Assembly: GCF_003945595.2 (NCBI RefSeq)
Contig: NW_024104367.1
Span: forward strand, 1,939,981 to 2,003,980
DNA: 64,000 bases
Reading direction: 5' to 3'
From: Pipra filicauda
Lineage: Eukaryota > Chordata > Aves > Passeriformes > Pipridae
This document shows, piece by piece, positions 46,901 through 59,990 of this stretch; positions within the stretch are counted from its first letter, which is position 1; each line of letters begins with the position of its first letter. The position numbers were made by a program, and so were the translations under genes. The notes under the pieces were generated by a model that saw only the letters and a list, made by a program, of their open reading frames with translations, was not told where the DNA came from and made no database searches.

Positions 46901-49887
46901 TTGTTTATGTTCAACTCTAGGCAGACAGCTTGGGCTTCTCACATCCCAGTCACCCGGATGGAGAAAAAGCCCCAGATCTGGCTCTGTGGTGATACAATTG
47001 AGCTGTGCAGACACATAGATCTGGCTCTACAACATCTTCTGGCTGACTGGGAGATGTCCAAGCTGAAGGACTCCTTCTCATCTCACCCCAGGTCTCCTGA
47101 GAGAACAAGGGAGCAGCAGGATTTGAGTTTGTAGAGCAAGTCTACCCATCAAGGAGCTCATTTAGCATTCCTTATGCTGCTTCTCTCCTTCCATTGCCAT
47201 GAAGGAAGTCTGTACCTTGAAAGACATACTAGGATGATAAAAAGGGCACTTTGAGAGCTTTACTGTATCTCAGGTTTTCATACCTCCAGGAGAGTAAGAT
47301 GTTATTGATATATCTGAGTTGACAAATTTCTCAGGAGGCTTCACCATTCTGGTTCTTCCCATTTTTCCTGGGTTTCCCTTTAAGGTTAGACCCTAGTTCA
47401 TGGTACAATAGTTGTCTGTTGAGGTGGGCCCTTCAGTAGCAGGTTCCCTCTAGTGTTTTCAATCCACATTGGGTCTAAGTGTCAAGACATATGGTCCTGG
47501 ATTACTCACTGGCTCTGTCTCCAGAAATTTTCCAGTGTCTCCATCTCCAGAGGGATACTGTTTTTACACTGTGGACATTACTTGGGCAATTGGCCAAAAG
47601 TTTCTATAATAAAATATGCTGAGACTATAGTTAAAAGTCCCAGAACAATAATTTTTATACTGAAAGTCTGTAAGTCACAGAGAGCTGATGATATTTCTGC
47701 TCTTTTCTGCTTTATGAAGATGCCTTTCAAAGGCGGCTTTGAGGGAAACGGTACATTCTGCTCCCCAGTGCTGGAGGTTTGATGGGTGCACATTTCCAAA
47801 TGATGGACTTTGTGCGAGGAGATCTGTGTCTCAGCGTGCTCAGAGATCAGTTCATTACCATCCCTCAGAAGTTGGCATTAGGGAAGCATTTTTAACCATG
47901 TCTTCCTTTCCTTACTAATCAGAATTCTGTTTCATTTGCAAATATGTAGTAATTTCTCTGTATAGCTGAAGCCATTGACCTTGCTGTCTTTAAATCCAGT
48001 ATAACCGTGTTCTGAGACACTGAGAGACAGAATTTTTTTCCCCGATACCACTATAATTCCTCTGCAATGCTGTGTGTTAAAAACTTCTGTCTTAATCAGG
48101 ACCTTCTTCAAGAAACAGTAGCCAGAAGCATATTTTATAAAGAGCAGATAGATTTTGGGGTGGTGTTTTGTGGATGGGGGAGGAGAACTGTATGATAGAG
48201 TATCTAATTTAATATAAAATGGGGGAACTGTATAAATTTTTATTGGAGGACAAATTAATTTCCTGGATTTCCAGAAGGCTTTCTGTTTTCTTTTCTTTTC
48301 ACTCTCCTGAAGAGGTAAGAAGTTTTGAAGGAGAAGTTGTGTGGGATGTGGGGAACCGTGATAGACTTTTTCTACCCTTCTGCAGGGGTAGTGTCTGACC
48401 TCGAAGGGTTCCTCTTACTGTAAATCCCCGCTGCTCCAGTGCTTTGGGATGGTATTTCTGTTGCTTACTTCATCCGTTTGTTTTTATTGTAATTATCTCA
48501 TCTGATGATACAACTGCTATAAAATATTTAATGCTCTAAGGAAGGAAGAAGAAGAATCCTGGGGTTTTTTTTCCTCTCTAGAAATTCCCAGTCAATTATT
48601 GTGGCCTCTTACATTGAGTTGTTTCTCATTCTCTGCTCCCTTCACATACTAAACTGCCCTTTTCAAGGGGATGAACTTTTTATGAGATAAACTTGTGAAC
48701 TGACTCTGACAGACTGTTTTTGTCTAATACTGAAGGAGATAAGGCTTTTTAGCCTTTATCTGTTCCTTTAGGCATCTGTATAAATTCAGGCAGTGGTGTT
48801 TGATGTCATGATTGGTTGAATTTTAATAGAAACTTGAATTGAATTTTAATAAGACTTCTATAGTGGCATATAAAGGCAATTATATACACAGTTCAGGAAA
48901 CTAAAGCCATCTCTCCATTCAACCAGGGGATGAGCCAACTTCTGCCCAGTGCTCTGTGAATTTGTTCCCTTTCTAAATGAAATCACTTACGTACATAATT
49001 GTTTCTCCCTTTAAATACTCTCCTAGCTCTATCCTGACCTTGTTAAAATACATAGTGGAAGAGTATCTATCTAACAAACATCTACCTGTGTATAATCCTA
49101 TGCTACAAGCAATTATGGGCTATGGTACAGTAATAATATAGTGCAAATCTTTTAGATGCCCCATTTGAACATATTTTGTGGGGGTTTTTTTGCTGTTGCT
49201 GATATTGTAGAGCTCCCAGGCTTATTGCATGCGTGACATAGATGATGTGGTGAAGCTATCATCTAAACACCAAAAAAGAGTGCAGTTGTTGACAGTAAAG
49301 AGATGAGAGGAGATGACAAAGATGAGTGTAATCTGCTCTTACTTCTGTGTGCACGTGGCCTGGCATGGGCACTTGGGTGTGACATCCCTGAAACTACTGC
49401 TGTGAACAGGGACAGCTGTCACAGTAAAGGTTTGCAAGACTGTTTAGTTTAAATGGAAGGAGAAACTGAAATATGAATGAATTTCATAAAGAGATGATAT
49501 AACTCGTCTCCAGTGTCTCACATCTATTATCTTTCCACTTTTCTGTAACCACTTGAGAATGGATTTTCCAGTGGGCAAATTAAAATCCTGCTGTGACATC
49601 CCGATCCCTTGACAAACTCCTGTCTCCCTGTGTTGATTTGGTGCTGTCACTGAGAGGATAAGTTTGGATTGTGTGGATTGTATGGCATAAACACAGGCTT
49701 CTTTGATGTTGATCTGCTTTTGTTGGAATGTGACTGCATTGGTTGGCTTTAAGAGCATGTCTGAGAGGAAAGTAATCAAAAACTGATAACAGCACAATTC
49801 AGTGAAGTCAGAAGAAAGAAAATGCTGTGCCTGTGACTACCCAAAGGGAAAGACACAAACTAAAATGCAGCATGTTAATGAGAACTG
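43981..49887. other. Unique non-coding DNA with a purine tract
   Basis: No exon is recognised. The main landmark is the purine tract at 44713-44806 (separate entry). An A12 run lies at 45824-45835. The block 46190-46640 is AT-rich, with TTAATTATTTATT-like words followed by a GC-richer segment, a composition often seen in conserved non-coding elements. The 131-codon frame at 46739-47134 has no recognisable domain. Confidence 0.55.
44713..44806 (+). repeat. Purine-rich tract with G-quadruplex motif
   Basis: The plus strand is nearly all A and G, with GAGAGGAGAGGAGAGCAGAGC repeats leading into G runs of 8, 3, 4 and 5 bases at 44776-44783, 44785-44787, 44789-44792 and 44795-44799. Loops of 1, 1 and 2 bases satisfy the standard intramolecular G-quadruplex pattern with short loops. 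The mirror-like purine tract could also form a triplex. Its effect on any gene is unknown. Confidence 0.85.
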
Positions 49888-49955
49888 AAGCAATCTTCCT
49901 CATCCATTTCTGAACTGGGCTAAGCAATCTTCCTCATTCATTTCTGAACTGGGCT
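49888..49955. repeat. 34-bp tandem duplication
   Basis: A 34-base unit beginning AAGCAATCTTCCTCAT at 49888 is repeated immediately at 49922, ending TTTCTGAACTGGGCT both times. The two copies differ at one position (C/T, at unit position 17). The near-identity suggests a recent event. Confidence 0.92.
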
Positions 49956-50919
49956 CTGCAAACTTATGTGCATTCTGACATTCTGCACAAAACTCCATTA
50001 ATTTAAATGAGTTTTTGGGTATCCCCAGGTAGAAAGAATGGTATATGCTTCTTCATCATAAAATTATCATATTGTTTTTAAATAGCAGCTGCCATTTTGG
50101 GGTAAGGAAGGCAAAATTTTTGCTGTAAATGATGGGAGCTTAATTTGCATGTACAGTTAGATCCTCCAGTGTGTTGCATTTCCCTCATTACACCAAATGT
50201 TAATCCGTCAGTCACAAATAATAAAAGCAAGTGACTATTTTCTTTCTTCAGGTATGCCCTAATGTTAGGTCTCCTGTTTGTGGCAGAGGACTGGTCCTTT
50301 GGGGAAAGGATATGTTGGTGAGAGCTTTTTTAAAACTCTGTTTTCTTTTTTCTGGCCCCATGACTTGGTGGTTTGTATTTGTGTGGCAGTCAGTATGTTT
50401 GATGAGGAGAATTGTCAATGTAAAGCTGACACTTAAAAATTGGGTAGGGTCTGCTTGTGTTTCCAACATCTGTGCAATGAACAGAAATTATGTGCAACTG
50501 CTCCCCAAAAAATCACTTAGGGTTGCTCAATAGCACAGCCAATTTTTTTTAGAATGGCATTACACATATTGAAATACATTGTATGTGACGAAAGCCTGAT
50601 TTTCTGTAGGAACACAATGTCTTTGAGAGACTTAATCTCATGGATCACTTTTATGGCTTTCAATTTCTGTCCTTCCTCTGTAGTCTAAACAATAAGTCTT
50701 TCTATCCACAGGCAGTTTGTGCTGCTCCCTCGGAGTCCCCATACTGGGGATTGCTTTTTACAGGGTTTTATACTGCACTGAAAATGAAGATGAAATAGAC
50801 TGCCCAGATGGGACTTTAAAGATATGGACTGTGGGGATGTACAATCTACACGCACCGTGAGTGGTTTCTGATATTCCCCAGTGTTGTAAGGCAATAGCAC
50901 TTTCTTTGTGCTTCCCTTA
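49956..50919. other. Unique non-coding DNA
   Basis: One 100-codon plus-strand frame (50231-50533) spans non-repetitive sequence but has no recognisable domain. Nothing else to report. Confidence 0.55.
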
Positions 50920-51046
50920 ATAGAACCGCGGAATGGTTTGGGTTGGAAGGGACCTTAAAACCTCGTCCCAACCTCCTTCCATGGGCAGGGACACCTTTCA
51001 CTAGGCCTGTCCAACTTTCTCTCAAGCCCTTGAACATCTGCTGAGG
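50920..51046 (-). mobile_element. CR1 LINE, 3' tail
   Basis: AATAGAACCGCGGAATGGTT, TGGGTTGGAAGGGACCTTAA, CCTCCTTCCATGGGCAGGGA and CACCTTTCACTAGGCCTGTC, ending at CCTTGAACATCTGCTGAGG: the reverse complement of a CR1 3' end, about 125 bases, 5'-truncated. The usual AGAATCATAGAATGG terminus has become AGAACCGCGGAATGG. Confidence 0.93.
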
Positions 51047-54000
51047 TGATACTGGAGGGGTTTATGTAAGCATAGTTTCTGTGATGGTTCACACAGAACT
51101 GGATGGAAGCATCTCAACATTTTCTTACTGGGTCCTGGATTGTTTGATAGTGATTTTAGTCTGATCATTTAAAGATCCAAGTCAATGTATTGTCATTACT
51201 AAGCCTCCAAATGCCCAACTCTGCTCATAGAGTTTATGCATGTTTAAGCTTTAAATGGAGGCTTCAAATGTCACCTTTTAAAATGCTTTCGGACTAATAA
51301 AATTTAAAATCTCATGATTGTTGTAAAGTTGTATTCTAAATTTCTCAGTAGTTAGTTTGCAAAAAGCGAGGGAGCCATAGTGCACTCCAAGATGAGCCTG
51401 GTTTAGGTTTTGGGGGACCAGGACTCTGGATATGCATCTTGAATTATGTCCTGGCTGATGGACATAGGTACTCTGCTCCAAACGCTAGACCTGTAGGTAA
51501 TACATTTCACTTTTTGGGTGCAGGATGACATTTCTATAAAAATATAATACATCAGTAAAAGAGCACTTCTGTTACAAAGATCAAACCTGAGCCTTAAATT
51601 TTTCGAGAAACTTAAACTCTCTAACTCTTCAAAAGCCATTTAATTTACATTAAATAATTTCTTAGTGCAAGCAGATGTCTCTTTGTAGCAGTAGTATATT
51701 CTCCTCAGTGTTAAAAGTCTTGCTTTTACTTGCCAGTATGTCAGTGGCTTAATTACAGTATGTGTTTGAAACAAGGATAATAGCAAAAAATGTAGATTTT
51801 ATTAATTGTGTGTCAGAGCAAACATTGAAAACCCTAAAATAAGTCTGTAGCCTAAGTTCAGATGACTGAAAGTTGTAATTTATACTATTGAAAGCATAAA
51901 ATCATGTGGGTGAAGAGAGCTGTAACTTAAAAGCTGAAGATATTTTTATTTTCAAAAGGTTATGTAGGTTCAGTGACAGTGCTAACATAAAGATATTAAG
52001 ATACACAGAATGAGCATTTTGCTGAAGGGAATAATGTATCTTATGGATTTTAATGTCTTTCAATAAACTTTCCTGAGCCGCATTTATTAGATACTTGAGC
52101 AGGAACTCATAAATAAAATAAGATTAATTGAATAAGTTATTAAGTGACTTTTGCAGTGATTGCCACTACATCTGTGCTCAGTTACCTGAGGAGCTATCCT
52201 GGGCAGTTGCTGTCAGAAGCCACATTCTCCCAGCTCTTATTCAGTGCTGATTTAGAGGAGGCTGGAATAATCTTTTACAAGTTTATTTTACAGTCTGGTC
52301 AAAAGGTTGAGAGCAAAAGCTTAAACTGATAATGTCCAAGTGAATGAAGGCGTTAGGCGATATATAAAGCTTTACTTGATAGACATATCTAGAAAAGTAA
52401 AATAAAATGTCATTTAAAGCCAAAAAGCTTGCCAGTAAAATTTCTAGTGAGTCAAGGCTGATCATGGAGTGATCCCCAAGTGCGTAGGAGCACGAGGAAG
52501 AGGAGAATGTGCTATTTCCAAGAGCATTGCATCACCTCAGCCATCTCTTGGGCAGTTTCAGGAGGAATACAGGTTTGCAGGAACTATCAGCACATTGGCT
52601 GGGAACAGCCTGGGACACCACACTGGGCTTAGGCTGACCTGTGTCTTGGATTAGAGGAGCCACATTTGCCAGATAAGCTGTGCTGGAGGGGAATTGCAGA
52701 GGTCTTGGGGTTGATAACACTGCTTTACTTCACTAGCTTGGTGCCCCCCGATGCAGAGCAACACCAGCAGGAACTGGAGAAATTTACTGTCCTGCTGTTT
52801 CTAAGTACCCGTTTTATGAGTGCACAGGGTGGTAAATTCTCCCCCCTTTTCTTTCCTGCTTCCTTCCCTGGCTGTCCCAATGGTTTGTGGGAATGAATTG
52901 TTTTTAAAGTTATCTTTAAAAAAAAGTAATTTTTAGCTTAACAATCTTCCTCTCAGGCACACTCGAGCAGAAAGGACTGCACACAAGGCAGTTGCTGCTG
53001 CTGAACAGATCAGAAAAGATTGAAGTGGGGAGTTGGAAATCTTGTCTGTTAAGCATCGTTGTTTTCCCAATGATTTTTTTTTTAAATAAACTTTCTAACT
53101 AGAGCAGTGTTCCAATGTCAAAGCCTGATTTCTGTCCCCTTATAATGCCTTTAAAATAGTGAGCAGTCTTCTGCTTGCCTGTTAATCTTAACCAGGGTCT
53201 TCCAAAGAAAAGATACATATGAAATTCAGTCTTAAATGAATGCAGTTAATATGGTGTATTTTGCAGAAAATGTAGCACAAAATTTTTAGACAAAAGAGAC
53301 TTTCAAGTTTGCTGTGTCCCACGGAAGGGGAGGAACTGAGGGAACCATTGTTAGGTGACAAAAGGCATAACCAAATTCACGCTGCAGGAAAAATGAGGAT
53401 AAGAAAGAAAATCTCTTCTGTAAGTTTTTGAAAAAGTTGTTTTTCTGCTCATTATAGGTGAATCGGATCAGCATATTATTTCGTAGCAATGCTAAAAGAT
53501 GTTCCCAACAGAACACCTAATTTAATTCTTGATCGGGGAGCTTCTCCTCCTGCATTCTGGAATCCCTAATTAAATGTCAGACTGTGTTCAAAGACTTTAA
53601 GGGATTGGCCGCTATTGGTTTATTTTAGAATCATGGTATTGGTTATATTAATAATGATATTCTCATTGACAATATGTACAGCAGTCAATAAAACTCTCAC
53701 TTGTTTAATTTTCTTTTAGTGCATAGGAACCAGTTTCCTGACACACTGATAAAAAGCACTCTATAAATATCTTTGACCTTTGGAAATAAGAGACCCTTTT
53801 TTGCACTTTATATATCCTCAAAGTATTTACTGAAGCAGAAGTACCTCCATTTTGGAGTGTTTTGCTCGTTGCACGTTTCCCTTTCCCGTTTAACAAGATA
53901 TTAAAAAGATACCCTTCAGGGCAGGCAGTGAAATGTAACAGCAGAAAGGTCACCCAAAGAGCATGAAGATGGCCTTTGAAGAGCTATTTCTGCAGGAAAT

Positions 54001-54817
54001 AGGGAAGAGAAAAATTTGCTTTCTAAAACTTCATTTCAGGAATAAGAGGTTTTCTTCTCCTCCCCACCTCCCCACCCCCTTTTTTTTTGTTGAACCCAGC
54101 ATTGCCACTTTTCCCCCTGCATGACTAGCAACTGCTCTGTTTTAAATTTTTAGGATACTTTTCTTGATATTCTGGATATGTTGTAGGGGGCCCAGAGAGC
54201 TATGGATTAAAGTTGTACCTAGTGCATCTAATTTTGGGTTGTGCTTCAAAGGCCTATTTTTGCTTGTGGAAAAATTAATAGGCCTCTGTTTTCTTAAAAT
54301 GTCATTACTTTTTATAGCTTTGTTATAAACTTTCCTGCCTGATCATATTAGCAAGGGGATGAGTCCTTCTGACTGAAATAAAGGAGAGCTGACAAGGTCT
54401 GTGTGTTAACTGGGGTCAGCTAGAGTTTTAAGATTGATGGTGGCTGGTTTGTCTTCAAAAATCCTTTCTCCTTAGTAACAAATACTTGTGCTGTGGTGTT
54501 GTTAATCTTTCAGTTTAAATGGGAGTCATCACACTTCTTTGTGTATGAGTACAGAAAAGAAAACAGTGCATAGGAGAAGGAATTGCATCCATGCTTTTAC
54601 CCTTTATAATTGCTTGAGTTCACCCAAGCATTTTAAAGACATTATTGGTGCTACAACATCAGCTGTTGAGATCTGCATGTCTAATTCTGCTCTCAAAGTT
54701 TTAGAGGAAATCATTGAAAATGTTCATGTTCTCTTTCTTCCTAAATTTCCAGTTCCTATTCATATTCCTGTTAGGGCAATGAAATGTCTTTTCACAGATG
54801 AGAAAACAAAAAGTTTC
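51047..54817. other. Unique non-coding DNA
   Basis: No exon or repeat recognised. The segment 52460-52900 is GC-richer than its surroundings and open in several overlapping frames (61 to 76 codons), but no domain or convincing splice signal could be named. Confidence 0.55.
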
Positions 54818-55066
54818 TCTGGTTTGAATATTGGTTGGATATTAGAAAAAGGTTCTTGTTCTTCCCTCAGTGGGTGGCTGGGCACTGGAACACACTCCCC
54901 AGGGCAGTGGTCACAGCACCAAACCTGATAGAGTTCAAGAGGTGTTTGGACACTGCTCTCAGGCACGTGGTGTGATTTTTGGGGTTGTCCTGTGCCAGAC
55001 CAGAAGCTGGACTTTGACGATCCTTGTGGGTCCTTTCAGACTCAGAATATTCTGTGACTCTGTGAG
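54818..55066 (+). mobile_element. CR1 LINE, 3' fragment
   Basis: Plus-strand CR1 3' region: TTGGTTGGATATTAGAAAAA, GTGGGTGGCTGGGCACTGGA, ACACACTCCCCAGGGCAGTG, GTCACAGCACCAAACCTGAT, AGAGTTCAAGAGGTGTTTGG, CTCTCAGGCACGTGGTGTGA, GACTTTGACGATCCTTGTGG and GTCCTTTCAGACTCAGAATA, ending TTCTGTGACTCTGTGAG. The 'hcacagcaccaa...tctcaggcacatggtgtga' wording marks a different CR1 subfamily from the copies whose ends carry CCATGGGCAGGG. Confidence 0.94.
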
Positions 55067-57060
55067 TGAAAGTTTTGCAACCCCCGACACCTTAATAAAA
55101 CAATAAAGGGTGAGGAAGGGAGAAGAATGCAATTCCCCAACTAATTGATCACTTAACCAAGTAAGTGAACAACAGAACTAAAGCTGTTTTAGTGGTCCAA
55201 GCAGATTAGTCAATAGAGCAATGACACTTCTCTGACTCACCAGTTAAAATTAGTAAAGGAGTTATGACAAATTAACCAGAAACTTTCCATTTAATTTTTA
55301 TACTTTTCTTTTTCTTTCAATTTTCTGCTACCTGTGTAGAAATAGCATTCCTTGGGGTGCTCTGTTATTATGAAGTTCTGTTTGTTTCCTTCCTACTGTT
55401 TCCAGACTGCCTCTTCAGAAGCTTTTTACTGAGATCCCTGGTGGAAGACCTGTATATATTGTGCTTTATAGCATACAGCCATTTCAATTGCTAAATTTGG
55501 ATCAAAAAATAAAGACATTTAGGTATGCCTCTTTGCTAAGGACATATCTTTCATAAAAATGAAACATGTTCCATGGCCTCAGCATGAAAAGTTTTGCAAA
55601 GAAATGGCCAACTCTTAGTTCAGCTGCTGCTTACTTAATTTCAAGTTTGGAGGATGGATGCTGCAAGGCAATAAAACTATTGGTGTTTTCTTTTGCTTTG
55701 TTGGGTTTTTTTTGTTTGCTTGTTTGTTTAGTTTAGTTTTTGTTTGTTTCTTGTTTTTAATTTCCCTTTAAGAATTTGTATTTTATAGATCATCTTAATG
55801 CCTTAGGAACTTCTTAAAAACCCAAAGCAAGTGTTGTTCTACTGGTATGTGACTGACTTTATGATGAAAAAAAAAGGAGAAATAATTTTACTTTTGCCAC
55901 CCAATTGAAGGGGCACAAATACTTGAAGAGCTACCTTTCCTTTGTTACTCTCCTGATCGCCAGAGCTCAGTCCTTATCTGTGCTCAGTGACTGTTTCCAC
56001 AATAATTTTGCTTTCCTTTTGAATATTTTAAAGGAATTAATCTAACATCAGATAGTCTAAATTCAGGAAGACCTTATCATTTTACTGTGTGTAAATTCTC
56101 TGTTAAACCTTTGTTGAGGTCATTAAGGCACAAGTGTTATTGAGGCAAAGTACTCGAAGTAGGATATTATCACAAAAACATTTTTTCTTTTCGTGCTCAA
56201 TTGCTCTTAGAGTAAATCTCTTTGTCAAAAGGTTGTTGACTTAGCAAAGTGTGCAGATGCTTAATTACTTATAATTAAAAGTACAGGATAGGAAGTTCCA
56301 CCTGTAGCACGGGTAGAGCTCTTGTTCCCCAGCCCAGCCTGTAGTGAAATTATTATGTGGACTAACTAGATAAAACCACTATACTGCTTTGTGTCTATGT
56401 GCTGTTCCCCAGAAAACCTGTTGCTAACTGTGAGTTCTGGAATCTGTCACTATTACCTAGAAAACACCCTGTTCTTTGATCTCTGTTTTTTCAACTTGAA
56501 AAGCAGGAATGATTTTCTGAAACTGTTTGGCTGCTAATGTTGAATTGCTGCACGATGAGCCTACAGTGTGCAGCAGGGTGCATAGCAGGGGTGCTAGTTT
56601 TCAAAATGATCTAAGCATGACACAGTGAAATAGGGACACAGCTGCTGTTATGAAGAACATAATAGTTCTCTCTGTGCTTGCTATTGCCCCCTGTATTTTA
56701 TTTCTTGTTCCCCCAGAAGTAAAACTGGGAACTGAGTCACAGCAAATCAGCTGTGTTTGGTCAGACCGAGGTCCCCTGACTGCATGGAGGCTGAAGATGC
56801 TCTTTCTCTTAAAACCACAAAAAACAGGGAGGTCACTTCATCTCTTCTCCAATGACCAGTAGGTTTTGGGTTTCCTTCTGTGCCCTCGTTTCTGGAGTGC
56901 TTAAAGGTATGGATAGGTTGTGCCAAGTCTAAGTTGTACCCTTACCTCTCACTCCTTGAAAAGCAATGATGGAAGCCTGGCTCCTTTGTCTGCCTTTTCC
57001 TGTAGCAGCTACCACAAAAAAAAAAAAAAAAGTTCCATAGTACAGACCTAGATATTGAGC
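55067..57060. other. Unique non-coding DNA with simple repeats
   Basis: Contains a T/G-rich low-complexity tract at 55684-55764 and an A16 run at 57016-57031 that lies just outside the minus-strand CR1 that follows. No exon is recognised. Confidence 0.6.
55684..55764 (+). repeat. T/G-rich (TTTG)n-like low-complexity tract
   Basis: About 80 bases made almost entirely of T and G in TTTG, TTTGC and TTTAG units, with a T8 run. Degenerate microsatellite. Confidence 0.75.
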
Positions 57061-57850
57061 ATCATATATGGTTTTTGTTTGGAAGGCACTTCTAGAAGTC
57101 ATGTAGTCACACCTGCTGCTCAAATGAACCCTGACCTAAAGGTCAGGTAATGCTGCTCAGAGATACCACCAGCAAATTTAGCAAATCTCCAAGGATGGGC
57201 AATCCACACTTTCTCCTAGTGTGCATATTTTTTCCCATGTCTCTGATCCTTCACTACAACTTGTAACCATTACCCCTTTCCTTCTCCTGTGCACCTCTGA
57301 GAAAACCTGACCCTGTCTTCTGTGCAAACTCCTTTTATGTCAGATTATTGATGGTGAGAAGCCCCTGAGCCTCCCCTCCCAGTTTGTTTAGTCTTTTCAC
57401 ATACATTGTGTGCTACAGCCTCCAACCATGTGAATTCATTCCAGTTTGTCAACATCTCTCTTATACTGGGGGAATCCCAAAAGTGGCAGGTAAGTAGAGG
57501 GGAATAATCTGAAAGTCATTCCAAATGACTATGTTCTCAGGAAAGCAACCCAGTGTGCCTTTAACTGCTGCCTGGACACCTGTACTGAGGTTGTTCCTTC
57601 CCAAATGCAGAACTTGCCTTGTGCAGTTTCTGGCAGCCCATTCTCCAGGCTTCTGGATGTCCCTCTGAAAGGCAAAATCCTCCAGCATCTTGACAGCTCT
57701 CCCTCTCCAATTTGGGGTTATCTGCAAACTTACTGAGAGTGCTTTGTGTCTGGTCAGGCAGGTATAGATGGGAAATGGTATCAGCTCTGGTGCTGACCAC
57801 TGAGAAACATCCCTTGTAACCACTTGTGAAAAGTTCAGGCTCAGTAGCAG
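57061..57850 (-). mobile_element. Old CR1 LINE, reverse-transcriptase C-terminal half to 3' end
   Basis: On the minus strand this longer CR1 copy retains coding traces in the right order but in changing frames. TSGYKGCFSVV corresponds to the usual TSGVPQGSVLG, and STLSKFADNPKL to the TLSKFADDTKL catalytic-motif segment. QRDIQKPGEWAARN corresponds to QRDLDRLEKWAERN, and VLHLGRNN is intact. LGCFPENIVIWNDFQIIPLY corresponds to the following LGC...SREVI-PLYSALVRP block. Further on, the 3' UTR appears as AACCCTGACCTAAAGGTCAG and the CTTCTAGAAGTCATGTAGTC segment, near 57061-57150. Of the catalytic ADD only A-D-N remains, and many frameshifts and stops make it inactive. It is older than the short CR1 tails nearby. 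Confidence 0.82.
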
Positions 57851-59990
57851 CACTCTGGCTATGGTCAGATAGTTTCTTTTTACCCATGGAAAGGGAAAAT
57901 TAAGAAACAGGACCTCTTTTTCCCTTGAAATGAGAAATTCAATTCTTAATGTCAGATGGGGTTTTTTTGTATGAGAATGTTCTTTGCTGAGTTTTATGGA
58001 AACGTAGTAGACTAGAATTATTACATAAAAAAGCAGAAAAGGATCGTTCTTGTAATTTTTTTGTATGCAATGTGATAGTCAATTTTGTTCTAATAGGCTT
58101 GCTATTACTTCTCATCTATTTCAGTTCAGCTGCAAAAAGTCAAAAGTACTGCTGCAGTTATTCTTGACAAAATGCCCTTTCAAACACCAGCTTAAAGCTT
58201 AACATAACCACTGGCATGGAACTGCCAGTGCTGGTCCTGGTCTGCATTATATTGATGTATCCTTATGCCTGTGAAAGATGAGCCTCAGATGAGTTTGATT
58301 GCCAAAAGGTTACATGTACCTAGTTGAAGGATTTGGGGAAAAAGAAGGAGGAATTGTTTCAGCATGTGGCTGTGGAGAACTACCTTATCACAGCCTCGGT
58401 CCCCTGTGATTTTTTTCACTTAGTTCAATTTAATAACCTGACAGATACGAATTTCTTTGCTGTCAGCATGGCACAGCCAATATGAGAGTGAAGGATCAGA
58501 CGGCGCGGTCGCCGGCTTGGCTGCATCTCTGAACTCCTCGGTGCAGGGTGAGGATGGAATGCTGCTGGAAAAAGGTCACAGGCTGATCTTTTGGTGCACC
58601 AGGCTGAGCTTGCAGGCTGAGCCACATGAAATATCTTGTTTTGATTTGTAAACCAAGCAAGCTGAGAATGAGACCCGTTGGGGGAATAGCTCCGAGACTA
58701 CATAATGCCGTGGCCGTGCATGGCTTTTATACACGAAGTCAGTGCTTCTCCCTTTCCTTTGTCAACATCTTCTTCAAATAGAGAAATCCTCCTCCCCTTA
58801 CACATCCCCATGAACAATATTTTCTTCCCCTGGGAAAGCAAGTATGTGCCACATCTGTCCACAGGCCCACCCAGGGCCCAGTTCAGGGACTGACTTGACC
58901 ACCTGCGTTTCTGTGGTTGCTGCTGAGTGCATGAATTCTCTAGCATCCAAGCCCAGCGTTTTTATTGTTTGAATGCAATCAAAGGTGCTGAATAACTGCT
59001 TCTAAGGAGTGCAGGGAGATCTTGTTAGCTTTAGCCTGTGCTGGTTAATCATTGATGGAGAGGTGATAGCTCCTGGCTCGTCTCCTCCTTCCCTCCCCTT
59101 GCTTTCATTCTCTGTCTTCCCCACATGAAACTCAATTAATATGCTACATTATTTCAGGACAAAACCTGATCTTAAAATATGCAAAATAAAGTTCTTGGTT
59201 TTATTTCTTCAATCACCTTGGCAGGGGGTATTTTTAGCCCAATTTCCACATGAATATTGTATCATAAAAGGGCTGATTAAAATGAGGTAACATGACAGGT
59301 TTGGCTGGTAGTGAATGGATATGTTATTTATCCTGTTGAAAGGACATTACTGTAACCTTGCCTGCAATCCTGCAGAGTGGTTCCCAGTAAGTTATGTGTC
59401 ATCTAACCTTCCCTGAAATTTGTTCCTAACAATTGTCATGTAGATTATCAATACAGCAGAATCTTTTATACTCTCTTCAGAACCAGGGGGGCAAGTAAGT
59501 AACTTTTCAAATAAAAATCCAGAGCATCCATTGATAAAACTGGAGATACATAATTTAGGATTGTTTTAATTCTGGATTTCAGCAGAGAAGTGAGAGAAAA
59601 ACATTGAAAGAATTTGGCAGTCAAAAAAAATAAAAAGAAAAAAAAGTAAGCTTTTTGTTCTCTTTTCAAAGGGTTTTGCCTTCACTTGAGTAAGGTGTTT
59701 CATTTCCAAAGCAGATACCTGCTATAGTGTGAGCCTATTATTTTAGAAAAAATGACAGCTCAGTCTTTTGTGTTGAAGATTTACAATTAACCGATGGAAA
59801 AGTTTCCTGAGTTAACAGTAACATCACTTTACTGGAACATTTTTCAGCAATAGATCTTGGACCACTAAACAGACAACTCCATCATTCGTACTTGATGGAT
59901 GGTGAAAACAAAGCACGTGCTGAGCCACCAGTTTACCCAGCAGACCAGTGGCACAGCTCTACACCAGATGCAGGGGTTCAGAGTTCTGCT
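57851..59990. other. Unique non-coding DNA with a small CpG cluster
   Basis: No exon recognised. A cluster of five CpG dinucleotides lies at 58501-58514 (separate finding). The block 59130-59340 is AT-rich, with TCAATTAATATG- and TGATTAAAATGA-like words. Short open frames (up to 82 codons, 58698-58946 minus) show no recognisable motif. Confidence 0.55.

Noticed and set aside
46739..47134. 131-codon plus-strand frame
   Set aside because: Composition follows local GC content and no motif is recognisable. A second long frame overlaps it in another phase.
57016..57031. A16 run as the poly(A) tail of a processed pseudogene
   Set aside because: The sequence upstream on the plus strand shows no coding similarity. 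The run sits beside the 3' end of a minus-strand CR1, and CR1 does not end in poly(A).
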